Shown here: positions 18,771 to 28,609 of the stretch, in pieces
Layout: the number at the start of each line of letters is the position of its first letter
Numbering within the stretch: position 1 is the first letter of the stretch
DNA from: Rhodoferax sp. OV413
Lineage (GTDB): Bacteria > Pseudomonadota > Gammaproteobacteria > Burkholderiales > Burkholderiaceae_C
DNA length: 64,000 bases
Assembly (NCBI RefSeq): GCF_900104385.1
Contig: NZ_FNJA01000002.1
Span: 620,001 to 684,000, forward strand
Reading direction: 5' to 3'
Made by a program: the position numbers and the translations under genes
The notes under the pieces: model-generated
What the model was told of the DNA's origin: nothing
The model's database searches: none
The model's input: only the letters and a program-made list of their open reading frames with translations

Positions 18771-19091
18771 ATGAACAAAATTCGCAAAGGCGACCAAGTC
18801 GTTGTGCTCACCGGGCGCGACAAGGGCAAGCGCGGCACCGTGGCGCTGCGCAAAGATGATTCTTACCTGTTGATCGATGGCATCAACATGGTCAAGAAGC
18901 ACGCTAAACCCAATCCCATGAAGGGCGAGGCCGGCGGCATCATCGAAAAGAATATGCCGATTCACCAGTCCAACGTAGCTATCTTCAATGCAGCTACTGG
19001 CAAGGCTGATCGGGTTGGAATCAAGTTGCTGGCAGATGGCAAGCGCACCCGCGTTTACAAGTCTAGCGGCGAAGAAATCAAGGTGGCATGA
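18771..19091 (+). CDS. rplX: 50S ribosomal protein L24
   Basis: 106 residues. The KOW motif is visible in [18 protein letters not shown] near the N-terminus, followed by [14 protein letters not shown]24 is an early assembly initiator of the large subunit. It starts nine bases after rplN and overlaps the alternative rplE start. Confidence 0.97.
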   Translation: MNKIRKGDQVVVLTGRDKGKRGTVALRKDDSYLLIDGINMVKKHAKPNPMKGEAGGIIEKNMPIHQSNVAIFNAATGKADRVGIKLLADGKRTRVYKSSGEEIKVA

Positions 19092-19093
19092 GC

Positions 19094-19633
19094 ATGGCAC
19101 GTCTACAACAACTCTATCGCGACAAAGTCGCTCCCGAGCTGATGGCCAAGTTTGGCTACACCTCGCCGATGCAGGTTCCACGTTTCACCAAGATCACCTT
19201 GAACATGGGTGTGAGCGAAGCGGTTTCCGACAAGAAGGTTATGGACAACGCAGTTGCCGACCTGACCAAGATCGCAGGCCAGAAGCCTGTGGTGACCAAG
19301 GCCAAGAAGGCTATCGCGGGTTTCAAAATCCGTGAAGGCCAGGCCATCGGTTGCATGGTGACCTTGCGCGGCGTGCAGATGTTTGAGTTCCTGGATCGTT
19401 TCGTTACCGTGGCTCTGCCCCGCGTACGTGACTTCCGTGGTATCTCTGGTCGCGCTTTCGACGGCCGTGGTAACTACAACATCGGCGTGAAAGAACAGAT
19501 CATTTTCCCTGAAATCGAGTACGACAAGGTTGATGCCTTGCGCGGTCTCAATATCAGCATCACGACGACGGCCAAGAACGACGAAGAGTGCAAGGCACTG
19601 CTCGCCGGCTTCCGTTTTCCGTTCAAGAACTGA
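19094..19633 (+). CDS. rplE: 50S ribosomal protein L5
   Basis: 179 residues, the standard beta-proteobacterial L5 length, starting [17 protein letters not shown]. Two ATG codons are possible. The one at 19088 overlaps the rplX stop, but the AAGGTGG ribosome binding site is only one base away from it. ATG 19094 has proper spacing of seven bases and the family N-terminus, so it is chosen. L5 binds 5S rRNA. Confidence 0.96.
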   Translation: MARLQQLYRDKVAPELMAKFGYTSPMQVPRFTKITLNMGVSEAVSDKKVMDNAVADLTKIAGQKPVVTKAKKAIAGFKIREGQAIGCMVTLRGVQMFEFLDRFVTVALPRVRDFRGISGRAFDGRGNYNIGVKEQIIFPEIEYDKVDALRGLNISITTTAKNDEECKALLAGFRFPFKN

Positions 19634-19641
19634 GGTGACGT

Positions 19642-19947
19642 GTGGCTAAACAAGCTCTGATTCAGCGTGAACTCAAGCGTGACCAACTGGTCGCCAAGTA
19701 CGCAGCAAAACACGCAGAGTTGAAGGCAACTTCGACCGATGCTAAGAAGACCGACGAAGAGCGCGCAGCTGCTCGCTTGGCTTTGCAAAAGCTTCCACGC
19801 AATGCAAACCCCACGCGTCAACGTAACCGTTGCGCCATCACGGGTCGTCCTCGTGGAACATTCCGTCAGTTTGGTCTGGCTCGCGCAAAAATTCGCGAAC
19901 TGGCTTTTGCTGGCGACATCCCCGGTATGGTCAAGGCCAGCTGGTAA
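19642..19947 (+). CDS. rpsN: 30S ribosomal protein S14
   Basis: 101 residues, the long zinc-independent S14 form: the C-terminal part [20 protein letters not shown] lacks the CxxC pairs of the short form. It starts with GTG, supported by GAGG six bases upstream and by the [13 protein letters not shown]-terminus. It lies eight bases after rplE. Confidence 0.96.
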   Translation: MAKQALIQRELKRDQLVAKYAAKHAELKATSTDAKKTDEERAAARLALQKLPRNANPTRQRNRCAITGRPRGTFRQFGLARAKIRELAFAGDIPGMVKASW

Positions 19948-19968
19948 GTAAGGCAGGAGAACCTAAAC

Positions 19969-20364
19969 ATGAGTATGAGTGATCCCATCGCCGACTTGCT
20001 GACTCGCATCCGCAACGCGCAAATGGTGGCCAAAACAACGGTATCGATTCCTTCGTCCAAAGTGAAGGTTGCGATTGCCCAAGTCCTGAAGGACGAAGGC
20101 TACATTGACGGCTTCAAGGTGAAAACCGAAGACGGCAAGAGCGAACTCGAAATTACCTTGAAATATTACGCCGGTCGCCCTGTGATCGAACGTATTGAGC
20201 GCGTAAGCCGTCCCGGCCTGCGTGTTTACAAAGGCCACGGTGCCATTCCTCAAGTCATGAACGGCTTGGGCGTGGCGATTGTTACCACTCCGCAAGGCGT
20301 GATGACGGACCGCAAAGCCCGCGCTACCGGTATCGGTGGCGAAGTCTTGTGCTACGTCGCTTAA
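19969..20364 (+). CDS. rpsH: 30S ribosomal protein S8
   Basis: 131 residues with [15 protein letters not shown] at the start and [21 protein letters not shown] at the end (residue 111 on). In E. coli S8 represses the spc operon by binding a site near rplE; no such structure was identified here. ATG 19969 is preferred to 19975, as AGGAG is nine bases upstream. Confidence 0.96.
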   Translation: MSMSDPIADLLTRIRNAQMVAKTTVSIPSSKVKVAIAQVLKDEGYIDGFKVKTEDGKSELEITLKYYAGRPVIERIERVSRPGLRVYKGHGAIPQVMNGLGVAIVTTPQGVMTDRKARATGIGGEVLCYVA

Positions 20365-20380
20365 GCAGGAGAAATAGCAA

Positions 20381-20914
20381 ATGTCTCGCGTAGGAAAAAT
20401 GCCTGTTGCTATCCCCGCTGGTGTGGATGTGGCAATCAAGGACGACCAAATCAATGTCAAGGGCACCGGCGGTACGCTGTCGTTGACCCAAAATGCGCTG
20501 GTTACGGTGACGAATGACGCTGGCAAACTCACGTTTGTCCCCGCCAACGACTCCCGTGAAGCCAACGCCATGTCGGGCACCATGCGTCAGCTGGTGAACA
20601 ACATGGTCGTGGGCGTGACCAAGGGTTTCGAGAAGAAGCTGAGCCTGATCGGTGTGGGCTACAAAGCCGCAGCCCAAGGCACCAAGCTGAACTTGACCGT
20701 GGGTTACTCGCATCCTGTGAATAAAGAAATGCCCGCCGGCATCACCGTAGCGACGCCTACCCCCACGGAAATCGTGATCAAGGGTGCGGACCGCCAACGT
20801 GTGGGCCAAGTGGCTGCTGAGATTCGTGCAATTCGTCCTCCTGAGCCTTACAAGGGCAAGGGCATCCGTTATGCGGATGAGAAGATCACGATCAAAGAAA
20901 CCAAGAAGAAATAA
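20381..20914 (+). CDS. rplF: 50S ribosomal protein L6
   Basis: 177 residues with the duplicated L6 fold. Typical segments are [16 protein letters not shown] at the N-terminus, [10 protein letters not shown] in the middle, and the C-terminal [25 protein letters not shown] precedes the ATG. Confidence 0.97.
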   Translation: MSRVGKMPVAIPAGVDVAIKDDQINVKGTGGTLSLTQNALVTVTNDAGKLTFVPANDSREANAMSGTMRQLVNNMVVGVTKGFEKKLSLIGVGYKAAAQGTKLNLTVGYSHPVNKEMPAGITVATPTPTEIVIKGADRQRVGQVAAEIRAIRPPEPYKGKGIRYADEKITIKETKKK

Positions 20915-20925
20915 GGAGCCGCAAC

Positions 20926-21291
20926 ATGTTGACCAAAAAAGAACAGCGTCTCCGCCGTGCGCGTCAAACCCGCATTCGTATTGCCACCCAGGGCGTTGCA
21001 CGTCTGACGGTGAACCGTACGAATCTGCACATTTATGCAAGCGTTATTTCTGGCGACGGTGCCAAGATCCTGGCCAGCGCGTCTACCGCCGAAGTGGCTG
21101 TGCGCAAAGAGCTGGGCGGTTCTGGCAAGGGTGGCAACACCACCGCAGCACAGGCCATCGGCAAGCTGATTGCTGAAAAGGCAAAAGCTGCTGGCGTTGA
21201 AAAAGTAGCGTTTGATCGCTCAGGTTTTGCGTACCACGGACGCGTCAAGGCGCTTGCCGATGCTGCCCGCGAAGCTGGCTTGCAGTTCTAA
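20926..21291 (+). CDS. rplR: 50S ribosomal protein L18
   Basis: 121 residues with a basic N-terminus ([17 protein letters not shown]), and [20 protein letters not shown] near the C-terminus. L18 binds 5S rRNA together with L5. It lies eleven bases after rplF. Confidence 0.97.
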   Translation: MLTKKEQRLRRARQTRIRIATQGVARLTVNRTNLHIYASVISGDGAKILASASTAEVAVRKELGGSGKGGNTTAAQAIGKLIAEKAKAAGVEKVAFDRSGFAYHGRVKALADAAREAGLQF

Positions 21292-21308
21292 GCAGATCGG
21301 AATAAATC

Positions 21309-21833
21309 ATGGCTAAAGTTCAAGGAAAAATGCAAGGTAAGGCTGAAGGGCCTGAAGACGGCTTGCGTGAAAAGATGATCGCGGTCAACCGCGTTACCAA
21401 GGTGGTCAAGGGTGGCCGTATTCTTGGTTTCGCAGCGTTGACCGTGGTAGGCGATGGCGAAGGTCGCGTTGGCATGGGCAAGGGCAAGTCGAAAGAAGTG
21501 CCTGCTGCTGTGCAAAAAGCGATGGAAGAAGCCCGTCGCAACATGGTTAAGGTGACTTTGAAAAACGGTTCCGTTTTCCACAAAGTGACCGGCCAGCATG
21601 GCGCTGCTAACGTGATGATGGCTCCAGCACCTAAGGGTACCGGCATCATTGCAGGCGGTCCAATGCGCGCAGTGTTTGAAGTGATGGGCATCACCGATAT
21701 CGTGGCCAAGAGCCATGGTTCGTCGAACCCTTACAACATGGTGCGTGCCACCTTGGATGCATTGCGTAATTCGACCACTCCTTCTGACATTGCTGCCAAG
21801 CGCGGCAAGAATGTCGAAGAAATCTTCGTCTGA
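21309..21833 (+). CDS. rpsE: 30S ribosomal protein S5
   Basis: 174 residues. The double-stranded RNA-binding-like N-terminal domain shows [20 protein letters not shown], and the C-terminal domain shows [20 protein letters not shown]5 takes part in decoding accuracy and helicase activity at the mRNA entry site. Confidence 0.97.
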   Translation: MAKVQGKMQGKAEGPEDGLREKMIAVNRVTKVVKGGRILGFAALTVVGDGEGRVGMGKGKSKEVPAAVQKAMEEARRNMVKVTLKNGSVFHKVTGQHGAANVMMAPAPKGTGIIAGGPMRAVFEVMGITDIVAKSHGSSNPYNMVRATLDALRNSTTPSDIAAKRGKNVEEIFV

Positions 21834-21847
21834 GCAAGGTTATTCAA

Positions 21848-22030
21848 ATGACAACGCAACAAACACTCAAAGTGACGCTGGTTCGCAGCCCGATTGGTAC
21901 CAAAGAATCGCACCGTGCAACCGTTCGTGGCTTGGGTCTGCGCAAGATTCGCAGCGTAAGCGAATTGCAGGACACGCCCGAAGTCCGCGGCATGATCAAC
22001 AAGATCAGTTATCTGGTCAAAATCATCTAA
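21848..22030 (+). CDS. rpmD: 50S ribosomal protein L30
   Basis: 60 residues. [20 protein letters not shown] and [20 protein letters not shown] are typical of bacterial L30. It lies 14 bases after rpsE and nine before rplO. Confidence 0.96.
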   Translation: MTTQQTLKVTLVRSPIGTKESHRATVRGLGLRKIRSVSELQDTPEVRGMINKISYLVKII

Positions 22031-22039
22031 GGATTGACG

Positions 22040-22471
22040 ATGGAACTCAATGGCATTAAGCCCGCAGAGGGTGCAAAGCACGCCAAACGTCGCGTCGGTC
22101 GCGGCATTGGTTCTGGTCTGGGGAAGACGGCAGGTCGTGGCCATAAAGGTCAGAAATCCCGTTCTGGTGGTTACCACAAGGTTGGTTTTGAAGGCGGTCA
22201 AATGCCTATGCAACGCCGCCTGCCTAAACGTGGTTTCAAATCGCATCTGCTGAAGTTCAACGCCGAAGTTACTTTGACTGCACTCGAGCAATTGGGTCTG
22301 GCTGAAGTGGATGTTTTGGTATTGAAGCAAGCTGGCTTGGTAGGCGAGTTGGCTAAGGTCATCAAGGTTATCAAGACGGGCGAACTCACCAAGGCAGTCA
22401 AGCTCACCGGCATCGGCGCAACCGCCGCTGCAAAGGTGGCGATTGAGGCTGCCGGCGGTAGCCTGGTTTAA
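22040..22471 (+). CDS. rplO: 50S ribosomal protein L15
   Basis: 143 residues, basic N-terminal half with [20 protein letters not shown] and the conserved [21 protein letters not shown] 22040 is chosen over a TTG at 22034: AAGGA lies six bases upstream and the family N-terminus [14 protein letters not shown] starts here. Confidence 0.96.
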   Translation: MELNGIKPAEGAKHAKRRVGRGIGSGLGKTAGRGHKGQKSRSGGYHKVGFEGGQMPMQRRLPKRGFKSHLLKFNAEVTLTALEQLGLAEVDVLVLKQAGLVGELAKVIKVIKTGELTKAVKLTGIGATAAAKVAIEAAGGSLV

Positions 22472-22494
22472 GTAATTGTTGAAGGAAATATTCG

Positions 22495-23811
22495 GTGGCA
22501 ACTAGCGCACAAATTGCGAAGACGGGTAAGTTTGGTGATCTACGTCGCCGCTTGGTGTTTTTGCTTCTCGCGTTGGTTGTCTACCGGATAGGCGCACATA
22601 TTCCCGTGCCTGGTATTGATCCTACGCAGTTGCAGCAACTGTTTAATGGTCAGCAAGGCGGCATATTGAGTTTGTTCAATATGTTTTCCGGTGGAGCTTT
22701 GTCGCGCTTTACGGTATTTGCTTTGGGCATCATGCCCTACATTTCTGCTTCCATCATCATGCAGTTGATGGGCTATGTAGTGCCAATGTTCGAGCAGATG
22801 AAGAAAGAAGGCGAAGCTGGACGTCGCAAGATTACCCAGTACACCCGTTATGGAACGTTGGGTTTGGCGCTTTTCCAGTCCTTGGTGATTGCCACCGGTT
22901 TGGAAAGTTCTCCAGGTCTTGTTCTGTCTCCAGGTTTTGGTTTCCGCATGACAGCGGTGGTCAGTCTGACCGCCGGCACTATGTTTCTGATGTGGCTGGG
23001 TGAGCAAATTACCGAGCGTGGTTTGGGTAATGGCATTTCAATCCTGATCTTTGCCGGTATTGCAGCGGGCTTGCCTGGCTCGATTGGCGGATTACTGGAA
23101 TTGGTGCGAACTGGTGCTATGAGCATTATTTCGTCCATATTCATTGTTGCTGTTGTTGCACTGGTTACTTACTTCGTTGTATTTGTGGAGCGCGGCCAGC
23201 GGAAGATTCTTGTAAATTATGCGCGCCGACAGGTTGGTAATAAGGTTTACGGTGGCCAGTCGTCGCATCTGCCTTTGAAGCTGAATATGGCAGGTGTCAT
23301 TCCTCCCATTTTTGCTTCATCCATTATTCTGTTGCCTGCAACGGTCGTGAACTGGTTCAGTACTTCTGAATCATTGCGTTGGTTGAAAGATGTTGCTGGC
23401 ATGTTGAGCCCAGGTCAGCCTGTATATGTGCTCTTCTATGCAAGTGCCATTGTGTTTTTCTGTTTCTTTTACACTGCGCTGGTTTTTAACAGCCGTGAGA
23501 CTGCAGATAACTTGAAGAAGAGTGGTGCGTTTATTCCCGGTATTCGTCCTGGTGAACAAACGGCACGCTATATAGATAAGATTTTATTGCGTTTGACTTT
23601 GGCTGGTGCGGTATATATTACCTTTGTATGTTTGATTCCTGAGATATTGGTTTTGAAGTACAACGTACCATTTAATTTTGGTGGAACCTCGTTGCTGATC
23701 ATTGTGGTGGTAACCATGGATTTCATGGCGCAGGTTCAGAATTACATGATGTCGCAGCAATACGAATCGCTGCTGAAGAAGGCAAACTTCAAATCGTCTG
23801 CAGGTGTTTAA
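22495..23811 (+). CDS. secY: Preprotein translocase subunit SecY
   Basis: This 438-residue protein is the channel subunit of the Sec translocon in the inner membrane. Ten transmembrane helices can be counted. Typical segments are [50 protein letters not shown] in a cytoplasmic loop, and [19 protein letters not shown]. The start is GTG with AAGGA eight bases upstream. The gene is clearly AT-richer in its second half than its neighbours. The 191-base stretch to rpmJ holds no infA, and I see no other gene there. Confidence 0.97.
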   Translation: MATSAQIAKTGKFGDLRRRLVFLLLALVVYRIGAHIPVPGIDPTQLQQLFNGQQGGILSLFNMFSGGALSRFTVFALGIMPYISASIIMQLMGYVVPMFEQMKKEGEAGRRKITQYTRYGTLGLALFQSLVIATGLESSPGLVLSPGFGFRMTAVVSLTAGTMFLMWLGEQITERGLGNGISILIFAGIAAGLPGSIGGLLELVRTGAMSIISSIFIVAVVALVTYFVVFVERGQRKILVNYARRQVGNKVYGGQSSHLPLKLNMAGVIPPIFASSIILLPATVVNWFSTSESLRWLKDVAGMLSPGQPVYVLFYASAIVFFCFFYTALVFNSRETADNLKKSGAFIPGIRPGEQTARYIDKILLRLTLAGAVYITFVCLIPEILVLKYNVPFNFGGTSLLIIVVVTMDFMAQVQNYMMSQQYESLLKKANFKSSAGV

Positions 23812-24002
23812 TCAGCATTTGTGAATGGGAAGTTTGCAAGTCGTGTAGTCCTGGGACATATTTCTGTTGGGTATAGATTTATATCTGTATCCATGCACGG
23901 GATAAGGTAACGGTTAAGTTGATGCCCTTCGACTCGTCGTGGGCTCGTATTGTGTTCTGAGCCGGTTGGGCAAGATTTGCTAAAGAGTTTTAGGAGAATT
24001 AA

Positions 24003-24116
24003 ATGAGAGTTTCAGCTTCGGTTAAGAAAATTTGCCGCAACTGTAAAGTCATCCGTCGCAAGGGTGTGGTTCGCGTGATCTGTACAGATCCCCGCCACAA
24101 ACAGCGCCAAGGCTGA
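24003..24116 (+). CDS. rpmJ: 50S ribosomal protein L36
   Basis: 37 residues. It starts [19 protein letters not shown] and keeps the zinc-binding ligands C11, C14, C27 and H32, so it is the zinc-containing form. TAGGAG lies upstream of the ATG. It is placed directly before rpsM as in most bacteria. Confidence 0.95.
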   Translation: MRVSASVKKICRNCKVIRRKGVVRVICTDPRHKQRQG

Positions 24117-24139
24117 TAGAAAAGTTTTAGAGGACGCAC

Positions 24140-24505
24140 ATGGCACGTATCGCTGGTATTAACATTCCGCCGCAACAGCATTCTGAAATTGGCTTAACCG
24201 CTATTTTCGGTATCGGTCGCACCCGCGCTCGCAAGATTTGCGAAGCTTGCGACATTGCATATTCCAAGAAGGTCAAAGACTTGACCGACGCAGATCTGGA
24301 AAAGATCCGCGACCAAATCGCCCAATTTACCATTGAAGGCGATTTGCGTAGAGAAACCACGATGAACATCAAGCGATTGATGGACATCGGCTGCTACCGT
24401 GGTTTCCGCCACCGTCGCGGTTTGCCGATGCGTGGTCAGCGCACGCGTACCAACGCGCGCACCCGCAAGGGGCCGCGCAAGGCTGCGGCGTCTTTGAAGA
24501 AATAA
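24140..24505 (+). CDS. rpsM: 30S ribosomal protein S13
   Basis: 121 residues beginning [20 protein letters not shown], with the helix-two-turns-helix region [19 protein letters not shown] and a basic tail [17 protein letters not shown]13 contacts the P-site tRNA and the large subunit. The short gap before it (23 bases) leaves no room for an E. coli-type S4 pseudoknot operator. Confidence 0.97.
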   Translation: MARIAGINIPPQQHSEIGLTAIFGIGRTRARKICEACDIAYSKKVKDLTDADLEKIRDQIAQFTIEGDLRRETTMNIKRLMDIGCYRGFRHRRGLPMRGQRTRTNARTRKGPRKAAASLKK

Positions 24506-24523
24506 AGGGATTGAGAGATCACT

Positions 24524-24928
24524 ATGGCTAAAGCTCAACAAAGCAATGCATCGCAGCGTGTACGTAAGAAAGTTCGTAAGAACGTTTCTGACGGTGTCGC
24601 GCACGTGCATGCTTCATTCAACAACACCATCATCACGATCACCGATCGCCAAGGCAATGCATTGTCTTGGGCTTCTTCGGGTGGCCAAGGTTTCAAGGGT
24701 TCGCGTAAATCGACACCGTTTGCAGCCCAGGTCGCTTCTGAAGTGGCTGGTCGCGCCGCCATTGAACAAGGCATCAAGAATCTTGATGTCGAAATCAAGG
24801 GACCTGGTCCTGGCCGTGAATCGTCGGTTCGTGCACTGGGTGCACTCGGTATCCGTATCACCTCTATTGCAGACGTGACACCGGTTCCGCACAACGGCTG
24901 CCGCCCTCAAAAGCGTCGTCGTATTTAA
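24524..24928 (+). CDS. rpsK: 30S ribosomal protein S11
   Basis: 134 residues with basic N-terminus, then [20 protein letters not shown] and [20 protein letters not shown], ending [12 protein letters not shown]. It is part of the small-subunit platform near the mRNA exit. Confidence 0.97.
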   Translation: MAKAQQSNASQRVRKKVRKNVSDGVAHVHASFNNTIITITDRQGNALSWASSGGQGFKGSRKSTPFAAQVASEVAGRAAIEQGIKNLDVEIKGPGPGRESSVRALGALGIRITSIADVTPVPHNGCRPQKRRRI

Positions 24929-24967
24929 TTCTCTGAAATTTAATTTCGGACGAAGCTTTTTCATAAG

Positions 24968-25014
24968 CCCACCGCCATCTGCTGTGCGCAGGTGGCTCCC
25001 ACGTTTATGCGTGG
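24968..25014 (+). other. Two hairpins in the rpsK-rpsD gap
   Basis: CCACC (24969-24973) can pair with GGTGG (24991-24995) around an inner CTGC/GCAG stem. CCACG (24999-25003) pairs with CGTGG (25010-25014). They lie in the 110-base gap before rpsD and could be a processing or S4 feedback site; neither is a terminator. Confidence 0.35.
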
Positions 25015-25038
25015 AAGATAATATTTAAGGAAGCTCAA

Positions 25039-25662
25039 GTGGCACGCTATCTCGGCCCCAAGGCCAAACTCTCTCGCCGTGAAGGCACCGATCTTTTCCT
25101 GAAGAGCGCGCGTCGTTCGATCAGCGATAAGGCGAAATTCGACTCCAAGCCTGGTCAGCACGGTCGCACCTCCGGTGCCCGTACTTCTGACTTCGGTTTG
25201 CAGCTGCGCGAAAAGCAAAAAGTAAAGCGCATGTATGGTGTTCTGGAGCGTCAGTTCCGTCGCTATTTCGAAGAAGCCGATCGCCGTAAGGGCAACACTG
25301 GCGCCAATCTGCTGTTCCTGCTGGAATCGCGTTTGGACAATGTGGTGTACCGCATGGGCTTTGGTTCTACCCGTGCTGAAGCGCGTCAACTGGTTTCGCA
25401 CAAAGCGATTACCGTGAACGGCCAGTCGGTGAACATTCCTTCGTACATGGTCAAGACCGGTGACGTCGTAGCTATTCGCGATAAATCTAAGAAGCAAAAC
25501 CGCATTGTTGAAGCCTTGCAATTGGCCCAACAAGTTGGCTTGCCAGCTTGGGTTGAAGTGAGCATTGAAAAGGCTGAAGGCGTTTTCAAGAAGGTGCCAG
25601 ACCGTGATGAGTTTGCTTCCGACGTCAACGAATCCCTGATCGTTGAGTTGTATTCGCGTTAA
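25039..25662 (+). CDS. rpsD: 30S ribosomal protein S4
   Basis: 207 residues beginning with GTG ([20 protein letters not shown]). The S4 RNA-binding domain is visible as [20 protein letters not shown] and [15 protein letters not shown]. The N-terminus lacks the zinc-binding Cys cluster found in some S4 proteins. AAGGAAG precedes the start. Confidence 0.97.
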   Translation: MARYLGPKAKLSRREGTDLFLKSARRSISDKAKFDSKPGQHGRTSGARTSDFGLQLREKQKVKRMYGVLERQFRRYFEEADRRKGNTGANLLFLLESRLDNVVYRMGFGSTRAEARQLVSHKAITVNGQSVNIPSYMVKTGDVVAIRDKSKKQNRIVEALQLAQQVGLPAWVEVSIEKAEGVFKKVPDRDEFASDVNESLIVELYSR

Positions 25663-25770
25663 TTCCGCATTTTTCGTTTGATTTTGTTCCTAGGCTGCGG
25701 GGCACTGCGGTCTAGAACCAACACCTGCCTTACCGGTGTAACGAGCTGGGGGCAATGAGAGGAAGCATGC

Positions 25771-26763
25771 ATGCAAACTAATTTGCTGAAACCTAAAGCC
25801 ATCAACGTTGAGCAGCTTGGCCACAACCGTGCCAAAGTCGCGTTGGAGCCGTTCGAACGCGGCTATGGACACACTTTGGGTAATGCACTACGTCGGGTAC
25901 TGCTGTCCTCCATGGTCGGCTACTCGGCAACGGAAGTGACGATTGCTGGTGTGTTGCATGAGTATTCGTCGATTGATGGTGTGCAGGAAGATGTTGTCAA
26001 CATTCTCTTGAATCTCAAAGGTGTAGTTTTCAAACTGCACAACCGCGACGAAGTCACCTTGAGCCTGCGTAAAGATGGCGACGGTGTGGTGACGGCTGCA
26101 GACATTCAGACTCCCCATGATGTGGAAATCATCAATCCAGAGCACGTGATTGCGCATTTGTCGCAAGGTGGCAAGCTGGACATGCAGATCAAGGTCGAAA
26201 AAGGCCGTGGTTATGTACCCGGTAGCATGCGCCGTTATGCGGATGAGCAAACCAAGTCGATCGGCCGTATTGTGCTGGACGCCTCGTTCTCGCCCGTTAA
26301 GCGCGTGAGCTACACGGTGGAAAGCGCGCGCGTTGAGCAGCGTACCGATCTGGACAAGCTGGTGGTTGAGATTGAAACCAACGGTGCGATTTCTGCTGAA
26401 GATGCAGTGCGCGCTTCGGCTAAAATCTTGGTTGAACAGCTGGCTGTGTTTGCACAGTTGGAAGGCAGTGAACTGGCAGGTGTGTTTGAACAACCTGCAC
26501 CACGTGGCAACACGCAGTTTGATCCGATCCTGTTGCGCCCTGTTGATGAGCTGGAATTGACGGTTCGTTCCGCGAACTGCCTCAAGGCCGAAAATATTTA
26601 TTACATCGGTGACCTGATTCAGCGTACCGAAAATGAATTGCTCAAGACGCCTAATCTGGGTCGCAAGTCATTGAACGAAATCAAGGAAGTGCTCGCTTCG
26701 CGCGGCCTGACCTTGGGTATGAAGCTTGAAAGCTGGCCACCGGCCGGCCTCGACAAGCGTTAA
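25771..26763 (+). CDS. rpoA: RNA polymerase alpha subunit
   Basis: 330 residues. The N-terminal assembly domain contains [20 protein letters not shown] and [11 protein letters not shown]. The C-terminal activator- and DNA-contacting domain contains [18 protein letters not shown]. The 108-base gap before it holds a small ACACC/GGTGT hairpin and no clear promoter, so it is probably read through from the ribosomal genes. Confidence 0.98.
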   Translation: MQTNLLKPKAINVEQLGHNRAKVALEPFERGYGHTLGNALRRVLLSSMVGYSATEVTIAGVLHEYSSIDGVQEDVVNILLNLKGVVFKLHNRDEVTLSLRKDGDGVVTAADIQTPHDVEIINPEHVIAHLSQGGKLDMQIKVEKGRGYVPGSMRRYADEQTKSIGRIVLDASFSPVKRVSYTVESARVEQRTDLDKLVVEIETNGAISAEDAVRASAKILVEQLAVFAQLEGSELAGVFEQPAPRGNTQFDPILLRPVDELELTVRSANCLKAENIYYIGDLIQRTENELLKTPNLGRKSLNEIKEVLASRGLTLGMKLESWPPAGLDKR

Positions 26764-26798
26764 TTGGAAAAAGGCTCGTAAGGGCCTAGTTTAGAAGA

Positions 26799-26850
26799 GA
26801 GACCTTCGCAGGTCTCAGTGCAACGCGCAGTACCTGATCCGGCTGCGCGT
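26799..26850 (+). other. Two perfect hairpins between rpoA and rplQ
   Basis: GAGACC (26799-26804) pairs with GGTCTC (26811-26816), and ACGCGCAG (26823-26830) pairs with CTGCGCGT (26843-26850). Neither is followed by a strong U-run, so attenuation or RNA processing is more likely than termination. Confidence 0.5.
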
Positions 26851-26874
26851 CAAAATAATTGAAAGGAATGCACC

Positions 26875-27273
26875 ATGCGCCACGGACACGGACTTCGTAA
26901 ACTTAATCGCACCAGCTCGCACCGTCTTGCTATGTTGCGCAACATGATGAATTCGTTGATCGAACACGAAGCCATCAAGACCACTTTGCCCAAGGCAAAG
27001 GAACTGCGTCGCGTTATCGAGCCGATGATCACTTTGTCTAAAGTGGCAACGGTTGCAAACCGCCGTCTGGCATTTGACCGTTTGCGTGACCGCGATAGCG
27101 TCACCAAGCTGTTCAATGACCTGGGCCCCCGTTTCAACGCCCGTCCAGGCGGCTACACCCGTATTCTGAAAATGGGTTTCCGCGTGGGTGATAATGCGCC
27201 TATGGCTCTGGTTGAATTGGTCGACCGTGCTGAGTCAAAAGAAGTTGTAGAAATAGCAGCTGCCGCAGAATAA
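26875..27273 (+). CDS. rplQ: 50S ribosomal protein L17
   Basis: 132 residues beginning [20 protein letters not shown], with the conserved [34 protein letters not shown] supplies the ribosome binding site. The C-terminus is slightly longer than the roughly 127 residues of E. coli L17. The initiator tRNA gene starts 21 bases after the stop. Confidence 0.97.
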   Translation: MRHGHGLRKLNRTSSHRLAMLRNMMNSLIEHEAIKTTLPKAKELRRVIEPMITLSKVATVANRRLAFDRLRDRDSVTKLFNDLGPRFNARPGGYTRILKMGFRVGDNAPMALVELVDRAESKEVVEIAAAAE

Positions 27274-27278
27274 GCTGC

Positions 27279-27284
27279 TATAAT
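27279..27284 (+). promoter_or_regulatory. -10 box before the initiator tRNA
   Basis: A perfect TATAAT lies eleven bases before the tRNA 5' end, within the rplQ-tRNA gap. No good -35 box is found at 16-18 bases, where the sequence is still rplQ coding. The tRNA could use this weak promoter, be processed from the operon transcript, or both. Confidence 0.5.
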
Positions 27285-27294
27285 AGAAAGATAC

Positions 27295-27371
<77 letters not shown>

Positions 27372-27398
27372 ATCAGTAGCATTTCGGTGCTACGAATT

Positions 27399-27426
27399 AA
27401 AAAACCCGCCTTGTGCGGGTTTTTTA
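27399..27426 (+). terminator. Rho-independent terminator after the tRNA
   Basis: AAAAACCCGC (27399-27409 region) pairs with GCGGGTTTTTT across a short CTTGT loop and ends in a T-run. It closes the rplN-to-tRNA unit. Confidence 0.9.
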
Positions 27427-27536
27427 ATTTCTGGAGCCTCATTTCAACCTATGTTGGAGGCGTTGTTTACCAACAGGCTACTCGGTAATCAACAGCCAAG
27501 CATGGCCAGCGCGCAGGCCGCCATGCTTTGACGCCG

Positions 27537-28280
27537 TCAGGCCGTGCTCTTGCTGGCGCGTTCTTGCTTTGCGTGTGCCAGTGCATCTTCCGCAGTGTTG
27601 AGATCCATGCCGTACATATCGGCGAACTGGGCCAGGGTTTGTCCGCTGGCTTCAAAGGCCTTCAAAAGTGCTTCGCGCTTGGCGGCGACCGCCCCGTGTT
27701 CTGCATAGGCATGGTCCAGCAATGCATTCCATGCCTCCAATGGTGGTTTGACCAGCTCTGCGTACTCGCCGCGGCTTAGCCCCGAGGCTTCAAAAGCATT
27801 GCGTAACCGCATACGGAGCTTGGCTTGGGACGCCGCACTTTGACCATTGCGATCGCGGCGCACCACTTCCATGATGGCCTGGTGGACGTGTTCGGGTGCC
27901 AGCTCCTCGACCGGGTTGCCTTGTAGGTCATGGCGTGGGACACCCATGGCCACTTGTTCCAGATAACGTGTCGAGCGTGTGTGCTGACCTAGCGCTTCGC
28001 GCAAGGCTTTGGCTTCCAGCAGGTCGGGGTGGTTGGCCACCAATTCATGGAAGACGCCCAACTTCAGAGGCAAGGCCTGTGCGCCAAACACCTTGGGGTA
28101 CAGCTCGCGCAGCTTGGGTAGCAAGGGATGGATTTCTCGGGTCTGTGGTGCGCGCGCAGGCTTTGCGGTGCGGCGGGGAGCTGGTGCGGTCGGTGTTGCG
28201 GGGGAGCTTGTCACGGTGGTGCTTGTCTTCGGTAAATGGGGAAATGGGGTGCGGATGGATCGTCTTCGCAGGGGCCCCAT
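27537..28280 (-). CDS. proQ: ProQ/FinO-family RNA chaperone
   Basis: This 247-residue protein has a basic, Pro/Ala-rich linker of about 50 residues. A ProQ/FinO RNA-binding domain follows (about residues 50-165: LRELYPKVFGAQALPLKLGV, ALGQHTRSTRYLEQVAMG, ASQAKLRMRLRNAF). A helical C-terminal extension includes QTLAQFADMYGMDLNTAEDA. Such proteins bind structured 3' ends of sRNAs and mRNAs. It is a single-gene unit on the minus strand. ATG 28280 is the only well-placed upstream start, but a later start in the linker is possible. Confidence 0.85.
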   Translation of the reverse strand: MGPLRRRSIRTPFPHLPKTSTTVTSSPATPTAPAPRRTAKPARAPQTREIHPLLPKLRELYPKVFGAQALPLKLGVFHELVANHPDLLEAKALREALGQHTRSTRYLEQVAMGVPRHDLQGNPVEELAPEHVHQAIMEVVRRDRNGQSAASQAKLRMRLRNAFEASGLSRGEYAELVKPPLEAWNALLDHAYAEHGAVAAKREALLKAFEASGQTLAQFADMYGMDLNTAEDALAHAKQERASKSTA

Positions 28281-28447
28281 TTTGATCGAAAACCTCTATG
28301 CGCTTATCTTGCGCGCTCTGCCGTGCACTTTGACGCTGTGCCCCTCAGTCCCCATGGCCTAACGAGATGCTCCAGCGCGAAAGTCGTCTGCGAGCGGGCC
28401 ATGGCTTTGCTGCGACAATCGGCGCTCTCAAAATTTTGAAAGTGCTC

Positions 28448-28609
28448 ATGGCTAAGAAAGCTCCCGTGGTTCCCGCAACTCCTCCAGAAGCAGTACGTAC
28501 CAAACCTCTGCCCATCCCAGAAACCCCATTCAAGACGATTTGGCAAGTGGTAGGCGCCCCACCTGCAGCCACTAAAGGCAAGGGCGAAAAGGCGACTGCC
28601 GCCGCCTAG
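28448..28609 (+). CDS. Hypothetical 53-residue protein
   Basis: This is a short, basic, Pro-rich protein starting MAKKAPVVPATPPEAVRTKP and ending GKGEKATAAA. The central IPETPFKTIWQVVGAPPA is the only hydrophobic part. I do not recognise the family. GAAAG lies eight bases before the ATG, and third-position GC is in line with neighbours. Its stop overlaps by four bases the end of the opposing oxidoreductase gene. It may be a real but uncharacterised small protein. Confidence 0.5.
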   Translation: MAKKAPVVPATPPEAVRTKPLPIPETPFKTIWQVVGAPPAATKGKGEKATAAA

